NCBI GenBank assembly: GCA_964605145.1
Contig: CAZSBG010000007.1
Coordinates: forward strand, 1-64,000
Direction of reading: 5' to 3'
DNA length: 64,000 bases
Source: CAZSBG01 sp964605145
GTDB lineage: Bacteria; Zhuqueibacterota; Zhuqueibacteria; Thermofontimicrobiales; Thermofontimicrobiaceae
Shown here: piece by piece, positions 18,060 through 28,014 of the stretch
How the letters are laid out: each line of letters opens with the position of its first letter
Numbering within the stretch: the stretch's first letter is position 1
Notes under the pieces: model-generated
The model's input: the letters and a program-made list of their open reading frames with translations, nothing else
What the model was told of the DNA's origin: nothing
Database searches by the model: none
Translations under genes and position numbers: made by a program

Positions 18060-20243
18060 TTACTTGATCACCAAAAACTTCCCGGTCTGGATTTTTCCGG
18101 TATTCAAATTTTCCACGGAGAACAAATACAGCCCTGTTGCAATTGCCTGGTCATCTTTGGTAACCAGGTCCCAGGCGTGCTCACCGCCGGCAAATACGGT
18201 TTCACCTCTGGAAAATTTCTGAAACCACTGAATATCATCTCCTCCATAAGCTAGAGCATTGTGCGTGAAGCTATCCACCAAATCGCCGGCCAGTGTAAAA
18301 ATTCTCACTTCGCAGTACGATGGCAAATTGAAGAAATAGATTTTTCGATCCCGCTCCAGATTGCCGTCCCAGGCTGCATGGGTTCGATAGGGATTGGGAT
18401 AGACGCCGACTTCAACTTCTTCATCTGCCTGATCACTCGGTGGTGTGCCTGGCGCAATTTTAACGACCGTGGCCAGATAACTGCTTTCAAGACTTTCCAG
18501 TTTGTTGGCTGGATCACCCCGGTCGTAAGCAGTCACGGAATAGGCATACTGCCATCCATTGAGCAACTTATCATTTTCAAATTTATATTGATAAAAAATG
18601 GTATCGCCATCAGTAATTTCATCTTCAAAAAAGACCAATGAATCCATCGGGATTCGAATAAAATTGAATCCGGTGTCATAGCCAATGCCATTGATCGAAT
18701 CAAAATCTGCAATGAGGGTCAGTGAACTGAGCAGGTCTCTGCCCGGCAGGTCCTCGCCGAGACGGGAGCGGTAAATTCGGTAGCCTTCGAAATCCTGCTC
18801 GCCGGTGATTAAATCGCGCGATTTTTCAGCGTTGTTTGCCCAGAAAATCGTCACTTTGTTATTTTCAGGCACGACGCGAAAAACAGGCGGCGTCGGAGGC
18901 GTGGGCAACACGTAGCGAGTTAATCTTCCATCCCCGTCGATGTCTTCACCCAAATCCAGCAGACCGTTATTATTTCGATCTTCCCCCGGATCGAGAATGC
19001 CATTGCCGTTCAAATCTTCGGTTGGATCGATCCGGCCATTGGAATTTCTATCTTCGCCATTGTAAGCGGTTTGCGCCCAACCGGCATTGGTATAAAACGT
19101 GGCTTTGCTGGCTTCGGTATCTTCGGTCGTCGGGTTAAGCCCGGCTTTTGCGCCGCATATCACACTGAATGCCACATTGATGGATGAATCCGGATCGATT
19201 CGTTCTAATGGCCCGGTCGTAATCAACGTCATATAATTCCCCGGCGAACCTTTTAAAATATCAGAAGGCAGTGATGTGGACATTTTTTCGTAACGCGCCA
19301 CATCATCAGCGGGAGAGAAAAAGACTGGATCGTCGGTATTTCGGAAGCGCCATGCATTGTAATTACAATTGAGTTGATAAACATCATCATCGATTTGCGG
19401 CGTCGCGCCCAACACCTTCAATCCCACATAAAGCCCCGGATCGGTAAAGCCCGGATCTCCGTCATAGTCATAGGAATAGGCCATTCGCAGCGAGTCCGAG
19501 TAACCATTACCCACATGCTGATAAAACGGCGAGCCAATACGCGGCGGCGTGATATTCGTGTTCCGCACGACTAAATCTGCCCAGAGTCCGACATACACAT
19601 TTTTCAGCGTATCACCGCTGACATTTTTTATGGTGTAGTTGAGGATGACAAAGTCATCTGCAAAAGGATAATTCCAGGCATACGTTTCCTGGTGCACATC
19701 GATTCCCATTGGTGTGTGATCCGGGATTCGTGCATTTTGAAGTTCAGGCACAAAAATGTTGGTGTCCGAATAATCGCAGATAAAATCCTGGTGACTGATG
19801 GCCATTGGATGGTAAAATGGCGAGCTTACCAGAGAGGAACGCTCCTTAACCACATCAGTTGGATCATCAGAATTGGTGAATTCAAATCCTGCGGCAATGT
19901 CCACCAAATAAGCAATGTCCACAGCGCCGGTCGTCACTCTTTTTGTCCCATCCTCCAGCTCTGCGCCCACCCATAGACCGCCGTCGAACATGTGCTCGAT
20001 GCCGGAACCGAGCGGATATTCGCACGAAGGCTGGTCATCCGGGGATTGAATCACAAAACCATCGCCGAATGATCCGAAATTCGTTATGGTCAAACCAATA
20101 TTGCCGATATTCGTATATTTGGTGTTATCATCTATCGATGGTTTAAAGATAAGTTTGCCACTGCGCGTTCCGGTTTGAGAAAAAAGGAAGGAAGGTAATA
20201 AAAAAAAGAATGACAAAATTGGAAATACTTTTTTTAACTTCAT
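18060..20243 (-). CDS. large secreted protein with EF-hand-like Asn/Asp repeats and C-terminal sorting domain
   Basis: The 727-residue protein has a signal peptide (PILSFFFLLPSFLFSQ). Residues about 394-440 contain four back-to-back calcium-loop-like units: EDRNSNGRIDPTED, LNGNGILDPGED, RNNNGLLDLGED and DIDGDGRL, resembling thrombospondin type-3 or dockerin loops. A fibronectin-III-like module follows (NNKVTIFWANNAEKSRD...FEGYRIYRS). The C terminus has a sorting-type fold (VGVYPNPYRTHAAWD, VRIFTLAGDLV, GLYLFSVEN, GKFLVIK). It is probably a Ca2+-stabilised surface or secreted protein. It is followed on the strand by the other sorting-domain protein. Confidence 0.75.
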   Translation of the reverse strand: MKLKKVFPILSFFFLLPSFLFSQTGTRSGKLIFKPSIDDNTKYTNIGNIGLTITNFGSFGDGFVIQSPDDQPSCEYPLGSGIEHMFDGGLWVGAELEDGTKRVTTGAVDIAYLVDIAAGFEFTNSDDPTDVVKERSSLVSSPFYHPMAISHQDFICDYSDTNIFVPELQNARIPDHTPMGIDVHQETYAWNYPFADDFVILNYTIKNVSGDTLKNVYVGLWADLVVRNTNITPPRIGSPFYQHVGNGYSDSLRMAYSYDYDGDPGFTDPGLYVGLKVLGATPQIDDDVYQLNCNYNAWRFRNTDDPVFFSPADDVARYEKMSTSLPSDILKGSPGNYMTLITTGPLERIDPDSSINVAFSVICGAKAGLNPTTEDTEASKATFYTNAGWAQTAYNGEDRNSNGRIDPTEDLNGNGILDPGEDRNNNGLLDLGEDIDGDGRLTRYVLPTPPTPPVFRVVPENNKVTIFWANNAEKSRDLITGEQDFEGYRIYRSRLGEDLPGRDLLSSLTLIADFDSINGIGYDTGFNFIRIPMDSLVFFEDEITDGDTIFYQYKFENDKLLNGWQYAYSVTAYDRGDPANKLESLESSYLATVVKIAPGTPPSDQADEEVEVGVYPNPYRTHAAWDGNLERDRKIYFFNLPSYCEVRIFTLAGDLVDSFTHNALAYGGDDIQWFQKFSRGETVFAGGEHAWDLVTKDDQAIATGLYLFSVENLNTGKIQTGKFLVIK

Positions 20244-20430
20244 AGATTACCAATTATCTAAGTGAAGGGATTTTGATTTTCATTTTTAAATAAAAATTAC
20301 AAAATTTATACTAATTAGTCAAGCGAAAAACGGAATATTTTAGCCCGGTCGATTTCTCTCTTTTGCAGAGCAGGATGAGCGAAACAAAGGCAGACAATTT
20401 GCGTTAGCGGTTTACTTGCGGGACTGCAAT

Positions 20431-20464
20431 AAAAAACGACCAGGGATTGATCGCCGGCCGTTTT
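20431..20464 (-). terminator. rho-independent terminator of the GWxTD gene
   Basis: Reading on the minus strand, AAAACGGCC pairs with GGTCGTTTT around a 15-nt loop, and TTTATTG follows. It starts 37 bp beyond the stop codon of the gene ending at 20501. Confidence 0.75.
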
Positions 20465-20500
20465 AACTCAGGTGGTTAAGTGAATTATTAGATGATCGTC

Positions 20501-21808
20501 TCAATACAGTATTTGGTTAACCAGGGTGTAGTTTCCAAATCCGAACCGATCCACAAATGTATAATTCCGACTTTTCGACCAATATTCCCATCTTTCGTAC
20601 CGAATCCAACTGGTCATAGGCATGGATCGTGAAATGCGATCCGGCTTGCCGTGTTTGATAAATATTTTCCCGCGGTCGGTTCTCCATCCCTGGATCTGAT
20701 TGGTGGAAAAGTGTTTATTGGCATAATCGATTCGATTGTAAAATTCGATCATTAATTCATTTTCTGCTGTTCCCGGTGAAGGGTCTTTTAAATTCCAAAA
20801 GTGTTGCAATGCCTGTTTGCGATTGCCCAAGGCAACCTTCTTAATTTGCGATAATTCTCCTTTATCAGCAATCATTTGCAGCTTGGCGATTACCTCATCA
20901 AATTTTTCGTTTTGAATATCCAAGGGTGATTTGATTAAAGAAAAGGTCGTTGAAGATTCAGCTTCCTTTCCGGTGTCTTCATCCCGTATCCTGACTTCCA
21001 ATGTGTAGGTATCACTGTCAAATTTTTTTATCGGGATGGGAAAATCAATGGAAGTGCTGTGGTAGGGTTTCAAATAACTGTGGCAATATTTCCGCACCAC
21101 CAGGCCGGCGCTATTTTTGACTTTATAATCAAACTGGAAGGTGTTTTTCTCATTTTCATCATGAACAGTCAAATTATAAATTTCAAAATAAAAATGAACC
21201 AGATTTTTCTCGCTATGGAAATTGTGCGTGGGATTAGCAATTATTTTTCGCCCATTCTTCACAAAATTCGATTTTTCGTTCGATGGCTCGGCCGAACTGG
21301 CAACCTCAATATCGCTGATGTTTAAATCTCTCACCAGAAATGACCTCGCGATTGCAGATTTTTCCACTTCAAGAATGTTTCCGCTGTTTTGGTCTTCAAT
21401 CCGGACGCGAATACTATATTTCCCGGGTTCGACATCAAAGTTAAATTGGACCAGCGTATTATTTTCAGAATTGATTGTCCGGTCATAATTATTTTCATGA
21501 ATATCCCGTTTCACGAAGATATCATCGACAAATTCACCTTCTTCATCATAGAGCACAACATTGATTTCAGTTTTTGCTGTGTATCCGCCATCATTTTTAT
21601 AAAATGTCCATTGCGAATGGGGAAACTGACAATATATCTCAAGGTTCGTTTTAGGCTCATTCTCGATTTTGAAACTGCAGCAATCAAATGAAATGTGATT
21701 TGTTTCGGCATGAACGTTGGACAGAAGTGTAAACAGAATTAATAATAATGAACGAATCACATAAAAACCACTTTTCTTCAACCTCTTTCTATTTTTCGTT
21801 TTCATCAT
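20501..21808 (-). CDS. GWxTD-domain secreted protein
   Basis: The 435-residue protein has an N-terminal signal/anchor (IRSLLLILFTLLSNVHA). It then has two beta-rich regions with EPGKYSIRVRIEDQNSG and DTYTLEVRIRDEDTGKE, which look like Ig-type domains. The C-terminal 130 residues hold the GWxTD signature (GWRTDRGKIFIKHGKPD at about 374-390), followed by RYERWEYW. The domain is common in Calditrichota, Acidobacteriota and Bacteroidota, and its function is not established. It is monocistronic, with its own terminator downstream. Confidence 0.85.
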   Translation of the reverse strand: MMKTKNRKRLKKSGFYVIRSLLLILFTLLSNVHAETNHISFDCCSFKIENEPKTNLEIYCQFPHSQWTFYKNDGGYTAKTEINVVLYDEEGEFVDDIFVKRDIHENNYDRTINSENNTLVQFNFDVEPGKYSIRVRIEDQNSGNILEVEKSAIARSFLVRDLNISDIEVASSAEPSNEKSNFVKNGRKIIANPTHNFHSEKNLVHFYFEIYNLTVHDENEKNTFQFDYKVKNSAGLVVRKYCHSYLKPYHSTSIDFPIPIKKFDSDTYTLEVRIRDEDTGKEAESSTTFSLIKSPLDIQNEKFDEVIAKLQMIADKGELSQIKKVALGNRKQALQHFWNLKDPSPGTAENELMIEFYNRIDYANKHFSTNQIQGWRTDRGKIFIKHGKPDRISRSMPMTSWIRYERWEYWSKSRNYTFVDRFGFGNYTLVNQILY

Positions 21809-22297
21809 ATTACCTCAACCAATTTATTTGTGGACCATTCTTACTAATCTATCGACATAAGCATATTCCCTCTTTAATTAAGAACTCATAGCTTTTTCTG
21901 AAGTATTCATTCGATTTTTAAAGAAAACAGGATTGTCGGAATGGCGGTTGAAGCAGAATTTCAGGTTCAAAATGGAGCTATTTTATGGTTGTAATTTCAA
22001 TTTGTATAATTCGTTGAGATTATATCGAATTCAATTTAAGCCAGTACTTCTTTCAACTATTTTAGCATTTTTATATGCGGAGATGCTTTCAAATTTGTTG
22101 TGAAATTTTGTACATATCCATAATAATTTCGACTTTCTCTCAGGCAAAAATTGATACTTCGATGACGGATAAGCGAAGTGAGGAGAGAATAATGGTTTAT
22201 CCTCAGGAGTGAAAATAATCATGGAGAGATGACGCAGTGTAAATTCGTGTCGGGCATAGAGCTATCGTTATCCTTGATCAGGGGAAAAGTTCAAACT
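21809..22297. other. intergenic, no gene seen
   Basis: An AT-rich gap between two leftward genes. The only ORFs (for example 22031-22222) are short, lack a ribosome-binding site and carry no recognisable motif. It probably holds the promoter of the GWxTD gene and the 3' region of the phosphodiesterase gene's neighbour. Confidence 0.4.
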
Positions 22298-23533
22298 TCA
22301 ATAATCTTTCAAAATAAATCCTATTCTTTCCAGTTTGCCGTCTATGTTACCGCGGGGTGTAATGTTGAATATTTTGCAGAGCAATGGATAAACATCGATA
22401 TTCCACAAAGTGCCGGTTCGATAACCTTTTTTAAACACCGGTCCGGTGGCTATAAAAATCCCATGCATATCAAGATGATGATTGTCGTATCCGTGGTTGC
22501 CCTTGCTGAGAAATTTAAAGTAGAGATTCTCACGCGTTCCCTTCATCAAACTGGCGCCGACATCGGCAATAACTACAATTGGTGTGATGAACGGATGGTT
22601 TGAAAAATGATAATAATCCGGCACATCGGATTTCAGGTATGCTGTATAATCCTTTTCATTCCGCTTTAATGCCTGGTAGATTTTTGAAATATCCGGCTCA
22701 GCACAATCGATCATCATGATTGGTCCGTTCCCTTGCAGCGTGAATTCGAATCCATGCAAAATTTTCTTTATATCAATGATACGCCGGGAATCCACCACTG
22801 TCATGCCGTGATCGGAAACGACAATTACATTGGTCTTATCGGCGAGTTGAATTTCCTCTAATTTTTGAAAAAGCAGACCCAGCATGTCATCCAATCGCCG
22901 AATGGCCACAGCGTTTTCTTCCGAGTCCGGGCCGTGTTTGTGGCCATAGGTATCGGTTGCATCGAAGTACAGTGTGATGAAATGGGGACGTTCCTGCGGC
23001 GGCAGTTTAAGCCAGTTCAAGACGCCTTCAATGCGCTGCTCATAGGGTCGGTCGTGCTCATAATATTCAACATAGGTCGGATGCCGGTAACTCAGTTTCA
23101 CCTCGGAACCGGGCCAGAAATAGCTGGCGGTAGTAATTCCCTGGCGTTCGGCAGTTTCCCAGAACGCTTCGCCGGTGTACCACTTTGCGTTTCGAACAGA
23201 TTTTTCGTCGCCAACTTTATAGCGTTCCTGACTGAACAGGTCATAAAAATCGTTGTGAATGATCCCATGATTTTCAGGATATAAACCCGTGATGATGGAA
23301 TAATGATTGGGAAAAGTTTTTGACGGAAAGACAGGCCTGAGCGACAATGCAGATACGCCATTCATTTCCATTTTTTTCAAATTTGGCGTGATTCCTTTGT
23401 TCACATAATCCCAGCGAAAACCATCAAATGAAATAAGGATGACGTATGGTTTTATATTTTCCTGTGACCAGAGATTTGTAGAAATTGCAGCGATTATAAG
23501 GAAAATTACAACTAATTTTTTTACTTTTTTCAC
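22298..23533 (-). CDS. ectonucleotide pyrophosphatase/phosphodiesterase-like (alkaline phosphatase superfamily)
   Basis: The 411-residue protein has a signal peptide (FLIIAAISTNLWSQ), so it acts in the periplasm or outside. The ENPP/type I phosphodiesterase signature is complete: Asp37 in SFDGFR, nucleophile Thr73 in PSKTFPNHYSI, a metal-binding DATDTYGHKHGP, VVSDHGM, and a late GNHGYDN. It should hydrolyse phosphodiester or pyrophosphate bonds in nucleotides or related substrates. Single gene. The terminator at 23592-23616 separates it from the TonB receptor upstream. Confidence 0.9.
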   Translation of the reverse strand: MKKVKKLVVIFLIIAAISTNLWSQENIKPYVILISFDGFRWDYVNKGITPNLKKMEMNGVSALSLRPVFPSKTFPNHYSIITGLYPENHGIIHNDFYDLFSQERYKVGDEKSVRNAKWYTGEAFWETAERQGITTASYFWPGSEVKLSYRHPTYVEYYEHDRPYEQRIEGVLNWLKLPPQERPHFITLYFDATDTYGHKHGPDSEENAVAIRRLDDMLGLLFQKLEEIQLADKTNVIVVSDHGMTVVDSRRIIDIKKILHGFEFTLQGNGPIMMIDCAEPDISKIYQALKRNEKDYTAYLKSDVPDYYHFSNHPFITPIVVIADVGASLMKGTRENLYFKFLSKGNHGYDNHHLDMHGIFIATGPVFKKGYRTGTLWNIDVYPLLCKIFNITPRGNIDGKLERIGFILKDY

Positions 23534-23591
23534 TTTTCCCTTCCTGATTAATATTTTGAAATGGCAATTTTGGAGTTGTCATTAGAAACAC

Positions 23592-23616
23592 AAAAGCCCT
23601 CAAGAAGAGGGCTTTT
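23592..23616 (-). terminator. rho-independent terminator after TonB receptor
   Basis: AAAAGCCCTC (23592-23601) pairs perfectly with GAGGGCTTTT (23607-23616) around a 5-nt loop. A T-rich run follows on the minus strand. It ends transcription of the receptor whose stop is at 23637. Confidence 0.85.
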
Positions 23617-23636
23617 GGTTAAGAGAAAATTCATTT

Positions 23637-26330
23637 TTAGAAATTCAGGCTCAATCCAATATTAAATGTTCTGGGCAAGCCCATGAAAACTTCCGCATCA
23701 TCCGCGTCATGATCCTGATCCCAGCTATTGTACTTGCTGTTATCCACAGCATCCTGGATATACTCTGTGTCCAGTGCATTGAATACATGCGCAAACAGCT
23801 TCAGCTTGATGCCGTTGAGATTGAATGGTAAATCATAAGAAGCGTGAAAATCGATGACACTGTAGTTGGGCGACATCCAGCTCTGAATGCCTTCTTCATC
23901 CGCATCTTCTCTGCTGAACGGATCCCAATCAGCGTAATGATCGCGGTAATGTTTGAATATAACCTGAGCCATGACGCCGCTCACCGGGAATACTGTTCCG
24001 GCCAGTGCGATCTGGGTTTGCGGTGCGTCACCGACTTTCAGGTCTTTCACATAGTAATTTTCTTCGACATCCGGGTTATCCGGATTTTCGTAATTTTTAT
24101 ACACACCGGAAACATTGTCCGTTAATTTCCAGTTACCCATCGATGCAGCCGCATCGAGACGGAACAACGGCATGGGTTGATAAGCAGCTTCCAATTCAAC
24201 TCCCTGGTGAAGTGCATCCATACCAGTGATGAATATAATGCCTTCGCTGCCGTCTTGATTCCGGACACCCACGGAATTGGCTCTGTCTTTCCATGTTGTG
24301 TGATAAACATTGAGCTTTGTTGTCAGTGTGTTATCCAGACCCAGCCAGTTCACTCCGGCTTCCATGGACACAAATTGTTCGTTTTTGGGATCTTCGGACA
24401 TGGTGCCGGTTCTGTCGTTGATTACATTATCGAAAATAGGAACTTTAGAAACAAGACCAACGTTTCCGAAAATGTTCAGTGCAGAAGTTAAACGGTAGCT
24501 GGCGCCACCTTTAACCTGGTAACCACCGATTCGGTCAGACTCGGATGTGGTTTCGTTGCCGTCGGCATCTTTTCTGAAATGATTGGTATAGCTGTATTTA
24601 ATTGTTGAATACCCAGCCATACCATAAGCGGAAACTGGGCCGCTGGAATATTCGGCCTGACCAAAAGCACCAATCCAGTCAACTGTATTGGTGAAGTTGT
24701 ACGCGATTTTATCTCCCAAACCTTTTCTGTAATCTGTTTCGGTGATATCGAAATCATTACCGGTGTAATAATAATAATCACCGCCTAACAAATCGCGAAC
24801 TTCTCGATAGTGTTCAATCTCAGCGGTTCTCCAGTCAATACCGGCAGTGACATCGATCGCATTACTCAGTTTGTAATTTGCCTTGGAAATCGCACCGATA
24901 GTCCATTGATTATTTCGGCTATTTCTTAAAATACCGAGTGAACCACTGTCGCTCGCCCTGTTGGCAGCAATTGTGGAATTCCAGTCTGCGGTGCGGGAGG
25001 GTTTGGAATAATCCCATTTGATGCTTCCTAACGTACCGGTACCGCCACCTTTACCACCCGAGTAATAAATAATTGAATAAAGGTTCAAATCTTCAGTGAG
25101 TTTGGTGTACCAGTTCAAATTGACCTGAGGCTTATGATAAAAATTCTCTCGTTCATTAATGAATGAATCACCATACCTGTTGCGGGTTGAGCCATTCCAG
25201 TTTTGTTGTCCAATATAAGTAGGGCTCACAGGACCCCAGTTCTGGTTGTATGTTCGGCCAACTTCGGTGAATTTTTCCAAAGCAGCCGGATCATAGTCAT
25301 CCAGATCTTTGGCAAAAGAGTTGCTGTACACACCGATATTTTGTTTGTACAAATTTTGGCCGTGGCGTTGCGGTGCGCCAAGTGCGTATAATTCAAGTCG
25401 GTTGTTGGGATTGATGCTCCAGGCAGCGCCAAAATAGTAAGCCCAGGAATCGGTCCATGTTTTGTCGATGAGGCCCTCGCCCATTTTACGAACGATGCCA
25501 CCGCTGAATGCATATTTCCCATCGATCAAGCCACTGTTGGCGATTAATGTGGATTTCCAGAATCCATCATTCCCAATTTCCTGTTTGAAGTTAACGCCGG
25601 AATTTTGAGTCGTCGGATCGGTGATGATATTCATCGTTCCACCGATTGACGGCGTTGCCAAATTCACGGCGCTCAAGCCGCGCTGCATCTGAATGGATGA
25701 CGTCGCATCGCCAACACCATCCCAGTTGGACCAATACACCCAGCCATTTTCCATATCATTGACCGGAACACCATTGATCATAATAGCTACGTTTCTCTGA
25801 TTGAATCCACGAACATTAACTCGGGCATCACCAGCGCCGCCGCCTTGCATGGTTGCGTACACACTTGGAGTTGTATTTAAAACAAGTGGAATATCCTGAG
25901 AACCTAATCTGACTTCCATGTCTGCTTTTTGAACGTCCGAGAACGCAACCGGCGTTTCACGAATTTTCGCGCGGTTGGCAATAATAGCAATCGCTTCACC
26001 ATAGATAACATCTTCTTCCATGAGAAAATCGACTGTGAGGCTTTGACCTGAAGCAACCTCAACCTGTTTGGTCACCTTTTTGTAGCCAATAAATGAAGCA
26101 ACTAATGTGTAGCTGCCGGCCGGCACGTTGGAAATTTTGTACTTTCCGTCCGTTCCGGTTGCAGCTCCCATAGTCGTGCCCTGAATGATAACGTTGGTAC
26201 CAATCAATCCCTCACCAGAATTCGCGTCTGTCACTTTACCAACAATTTCAGATTTTTCCGCAAATGCAGAAATTGAAAATGATAAAACCATCACTACGAG
26301 AAGTGTGAGTTTTAAGCATCCTTTGATCAT
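23637..26330 (-). CDS. TonB-dependent receptor with carboxypeptidase-regulatory-like domain
   Basis: Starting at ATG 26330, which has a strong GAGGAGG site 5 nt upstream, the product is 897 residues. It has a signal peptide (LTLLVVMVLSFSISAFAE) and a regulatory-like domain (EIVGKVTDANSGEGLIGTNV). The plug follows (VLNTTPSVYATMQGGGAGDA, VNVRGFNQRNVAIMINGVPV), then a barrel ending FNIGLSLNF. The plug's GVPVNDMENGWVYWSNW is characteristic of a subfamily found in Bacteroidota-like bacteria. Substrate unknown. An in-frame ATG at 26357 lacks a comparable ribosome-binding site. Confidence 0.9.
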   Translation of the reverse strand: MIKGCLKLTLLVVMVLSFSISAFAEKSEIVGKVTDANSGEGLIGTNVIIQGTTMGAATGTDGKYKISNVPAGSYTLVASFIGYKKVTKQVEVASGQSLTVDFLMEEDVIYGEAIAIIANRAKIRETPVAFSDVQKADMEVRLGSQDIPLVLNTTPSVYATMQGGGAGDARVNVRGFNQRNVAIMINGVPVNDMENGWVYWSNWDGVGDATSSIQMQRGLSAVNLATPSIGGTMNIITDPTTQNSGVNFKQEIGNDGFWKSTLIANSGLIDGKYAFSGGIVRKMGEGLIDKTWTDSWAYYFGAAWSINPNNRLELYALGAPQRHGQNLYKQNIGVYSNSFAKDLDDYDPAALEKFTEVGRTYNQNWGPVSPTYIGQQNWNGSTRNRYGDSFINERENFYHKPQVNLNWYTKLTEDLNLYSIIYYSGGKGGGTGTLGSIKWDYSKPSRTADWNSTIAANRASDSGSLGILRNSRNNQWTIGAISKANYKLSNAIDVTAGIDWRTAEIEHYREVRDLLGGDYYYYTGNDFDITETDYRKGLGDKIAYNFTNTVDWIGAFGQAEYSSGPVSAYGMAGYSTIKYSYTNHFRKDADGNETTSESDRIGGYQVKGGASYRLTSALNIFGNVGLVSKVPIFDNVINDRTGTMSEDPKNEQFVSMEAGVNWLGLDNTLTTKLNVYHTTWKDRANSVGVRNQDGSEGIIFITGMDALHQGVELEAAYQPMPLFRLDAAASMGNWKLTDNVSGVYKNYENPDNPDVEENYYVKDLKVGDAPQTQIALAGTVFPVSGVMAQVIFKHYRDHYADWDPFSREDADEEGIQSWMSPNYSVIDFHASYDLPFNLNGIKLKLFAHVFNALDTEYIQDAVDNSKYNSWDQDHDADDAEVFMGLPRTFNIGLSLNF

Positions 26331-26357
26331 GTTTTCCTCCTCAAGGTTAATAAGCAT

Positions 26358-26823
26358 CTTTAAATTAGTTGTCCTCCTGAAACAAAAAAAGTATTACTCG
26401 CCCTCATTACCTCCTTTCCTGTTATTGTTTTCTAAATACAATTGAAGTATTATTAGAACAGACCTTCAGTGTCCAAAATTTAGAATTGCAAATTTAATTG
26501 GCCAATGTTACAAACATATTACAAAATTGTTTAATTCTCACGTAAAGTCTATTGATTCTTGTTTACAAGAAAATGATTTATTACGTCGTCAATTTCTTAA
26601 AATTCAATCTATTGGAATCAGATATTATCTCAGACTTCAGTTTAGTGAAATATGGTTAATCCATATTCTTAATGCTTAATGCTGAACCGATTCTATCCCA
26701 AAGTAATGTGGTTCAGACAAAATTTGACCAAATTCACAAAGAATTACAAAAGTTTAGAAATTAAGAAAATTTAATTTAATTGTCAAGAAAAAAAATTGAA
26801 CCTGATGCCTTTAGGAATCCATC
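26358..26823. other. intergenic, no gene seen
   Basis: An AT-rich 466-bp gap upstream of the TonB receptor and downstream of the aminotransferase. No ORF, repeat family member or hairpin terminator was recognised. It presumably carries the receptor promoter. Confidence 0.4.
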
Positions 26824-27957
26824 TTATTTAAGGTAGGTTGCCAGTCTTTCCATGCCAATTTCAATATTTTCGATGGAATTTGCATACGAAAATCTTAGAA
26901 ATCCCTCACCGTTTGTGCCAAAATCAATTCCTGGGGTCACTGCCACTTTTGCCTTTTCGAGTAGTTCAAAGGCAAGTTCGTATGAGTTGGCATTGAACCC
27001 TGAGGCATTGGCAAACACATAAAAAGCGCCGGTCGGTTCTTTTGAAATTCTAAAACCAATTTTCCGAAGCTGATCGATTAAGAATATTCTCCTCTGATTA
27101 TAGGTATGAATCATCACTTCAATTTCCGGGTGTTTTTCCGTCAGGGCAGCGACACCGCCGGCCTGCACAAATGAATTGGGTGAGATGAAAAGATTCTGCT
27201 GTAATTTTTGAATGGGTCGTACTAAATCCGGCGGGACTATAAGGTATCCCAGGCGCCACCCGGTCATTGCAAATAATTTAGAAAATCCATTCAGTACGAT
27301 TGCATTATCAGTAAATTCGAGTATTGAATGCGCTCGATCATCATAAACGAGTCCATGGTAAATTTCATCTGATATGACGATTGGCCCCAGCGAAGCAATT
27401 TGTTTCATCACCTCCGCGGACAACAAATTTCCGGTGGGGTTGGAAGGCGAGTTGATCATTATCGCGCGGGTTTTTTCATTTATTTTTGTTTTGATTTCAT
27501 CAGGGCGATATTGAAAACCTTCATTCTCGTAAACGTAAACACAGTTGGGCTCTGCATTCAGATACGTGATAAAATTTTTATAGCAGGCATAACTTGGATT
27601 GGCGCAGATGACATTGTCACCGGGATTCACAATGCATGACATCGCCAGAAGTAACGCAGGAGAGGTGCCGGAAGTAATGATTACCTGTTCCGGGGAAACA
27701 GAAATTGAATAGCGCTGCGAATAGTATTGGGCTACAGCTTCTCTGAGCGGCCAGATTCCCAGGCTGTGTGTGTAGTGCGTTTCACCTTTGTTCAACGCGT
27801 TTATCGCCGCCTCGGAAATTTTCAGTGGTGTGTTAAAATCCGGCTCACCCACTTCAAGGTGAATGATATGTTCCCCTGCTCGCTCCATCTGCTGCGCCTG
27901 CTCCAGAACCTCCATCACAATGAAAGGAGAAATTTTCTGCGAACAGTCGGAGATCAT
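26824..27957 (-). CDS. PLP-dependent aminotransferase, class I/II (aspartate-aminotransferase-like)
   Basis: The 377-residue cytoplasmic enzyme has the fold-type I signature: substrate/PLP motif NSPSNPTGN (169-177), DEIY (197-200, PLP Asp) and Schiff-base Lys227 in NGFSKLFAMTGWRLGY. A C-terminal Arg-containing FLRFSYAN binds the substrate carboxylate. It transfers amino groups between amino acids and 2-oxoacids. Aspartate or alanine is most likely, but the specificity cannot be read from sequence. It follows pyrC by 57 bp on the same strand, so it is probably co-transcribed with the pyr genes. Aspartate supply for PyrB would be a sensible link (inference). Confidence 0.85.
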   Translation of the reverse strand: MISDCSQKISPFIVMEVLEQAQQMERAGEHIIHLEVGEPDFNTPLKISEAAINALNKGETHYTHSLGIWPLREAVAQYYSQRYSISVSPEQVIITSGTSPALLLAMSCIVNPGDNVICANPSYACYKNFITYLNAEPNCVYVYENEGFQYRPDEIKTKINEKTRAIMINSPSNPTGNLLSAEVMKQIASLGPIVISDEIYHGLVYDDRAHSILEFTDNAIVLNGFSKLFAMTGWRLGYLIVPPDLVRPIQKLQQNLFISPNSFVQAGGVAALTEKHPEIEVMIHTYNQRRIFLIDQLRKIGFRISKEPTGAFYVFANASGFNANSYELAFELLEKAKVAVTPGIDFGTNGEGFLRFSYANSIENIEIGMERLATYLK

Positions 27958-28014
27958 TTTAAGATAACTCCTTGATTAATATGGTCTTTTTAATTTTTTG
28001 AAAATCGATTCCAA

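Noticed and set aside
18930..19060. Short tandem repeat as a CRISPR array
   Set aside because: The repeats are in-frame protein repeats (calcium-loop type) inside a gene, without spacers.
22031..22222. 63-codon minus-strand ORF
   Set aside because: No ribosome-binding site, no recognisable pattern, random-looking sequence.
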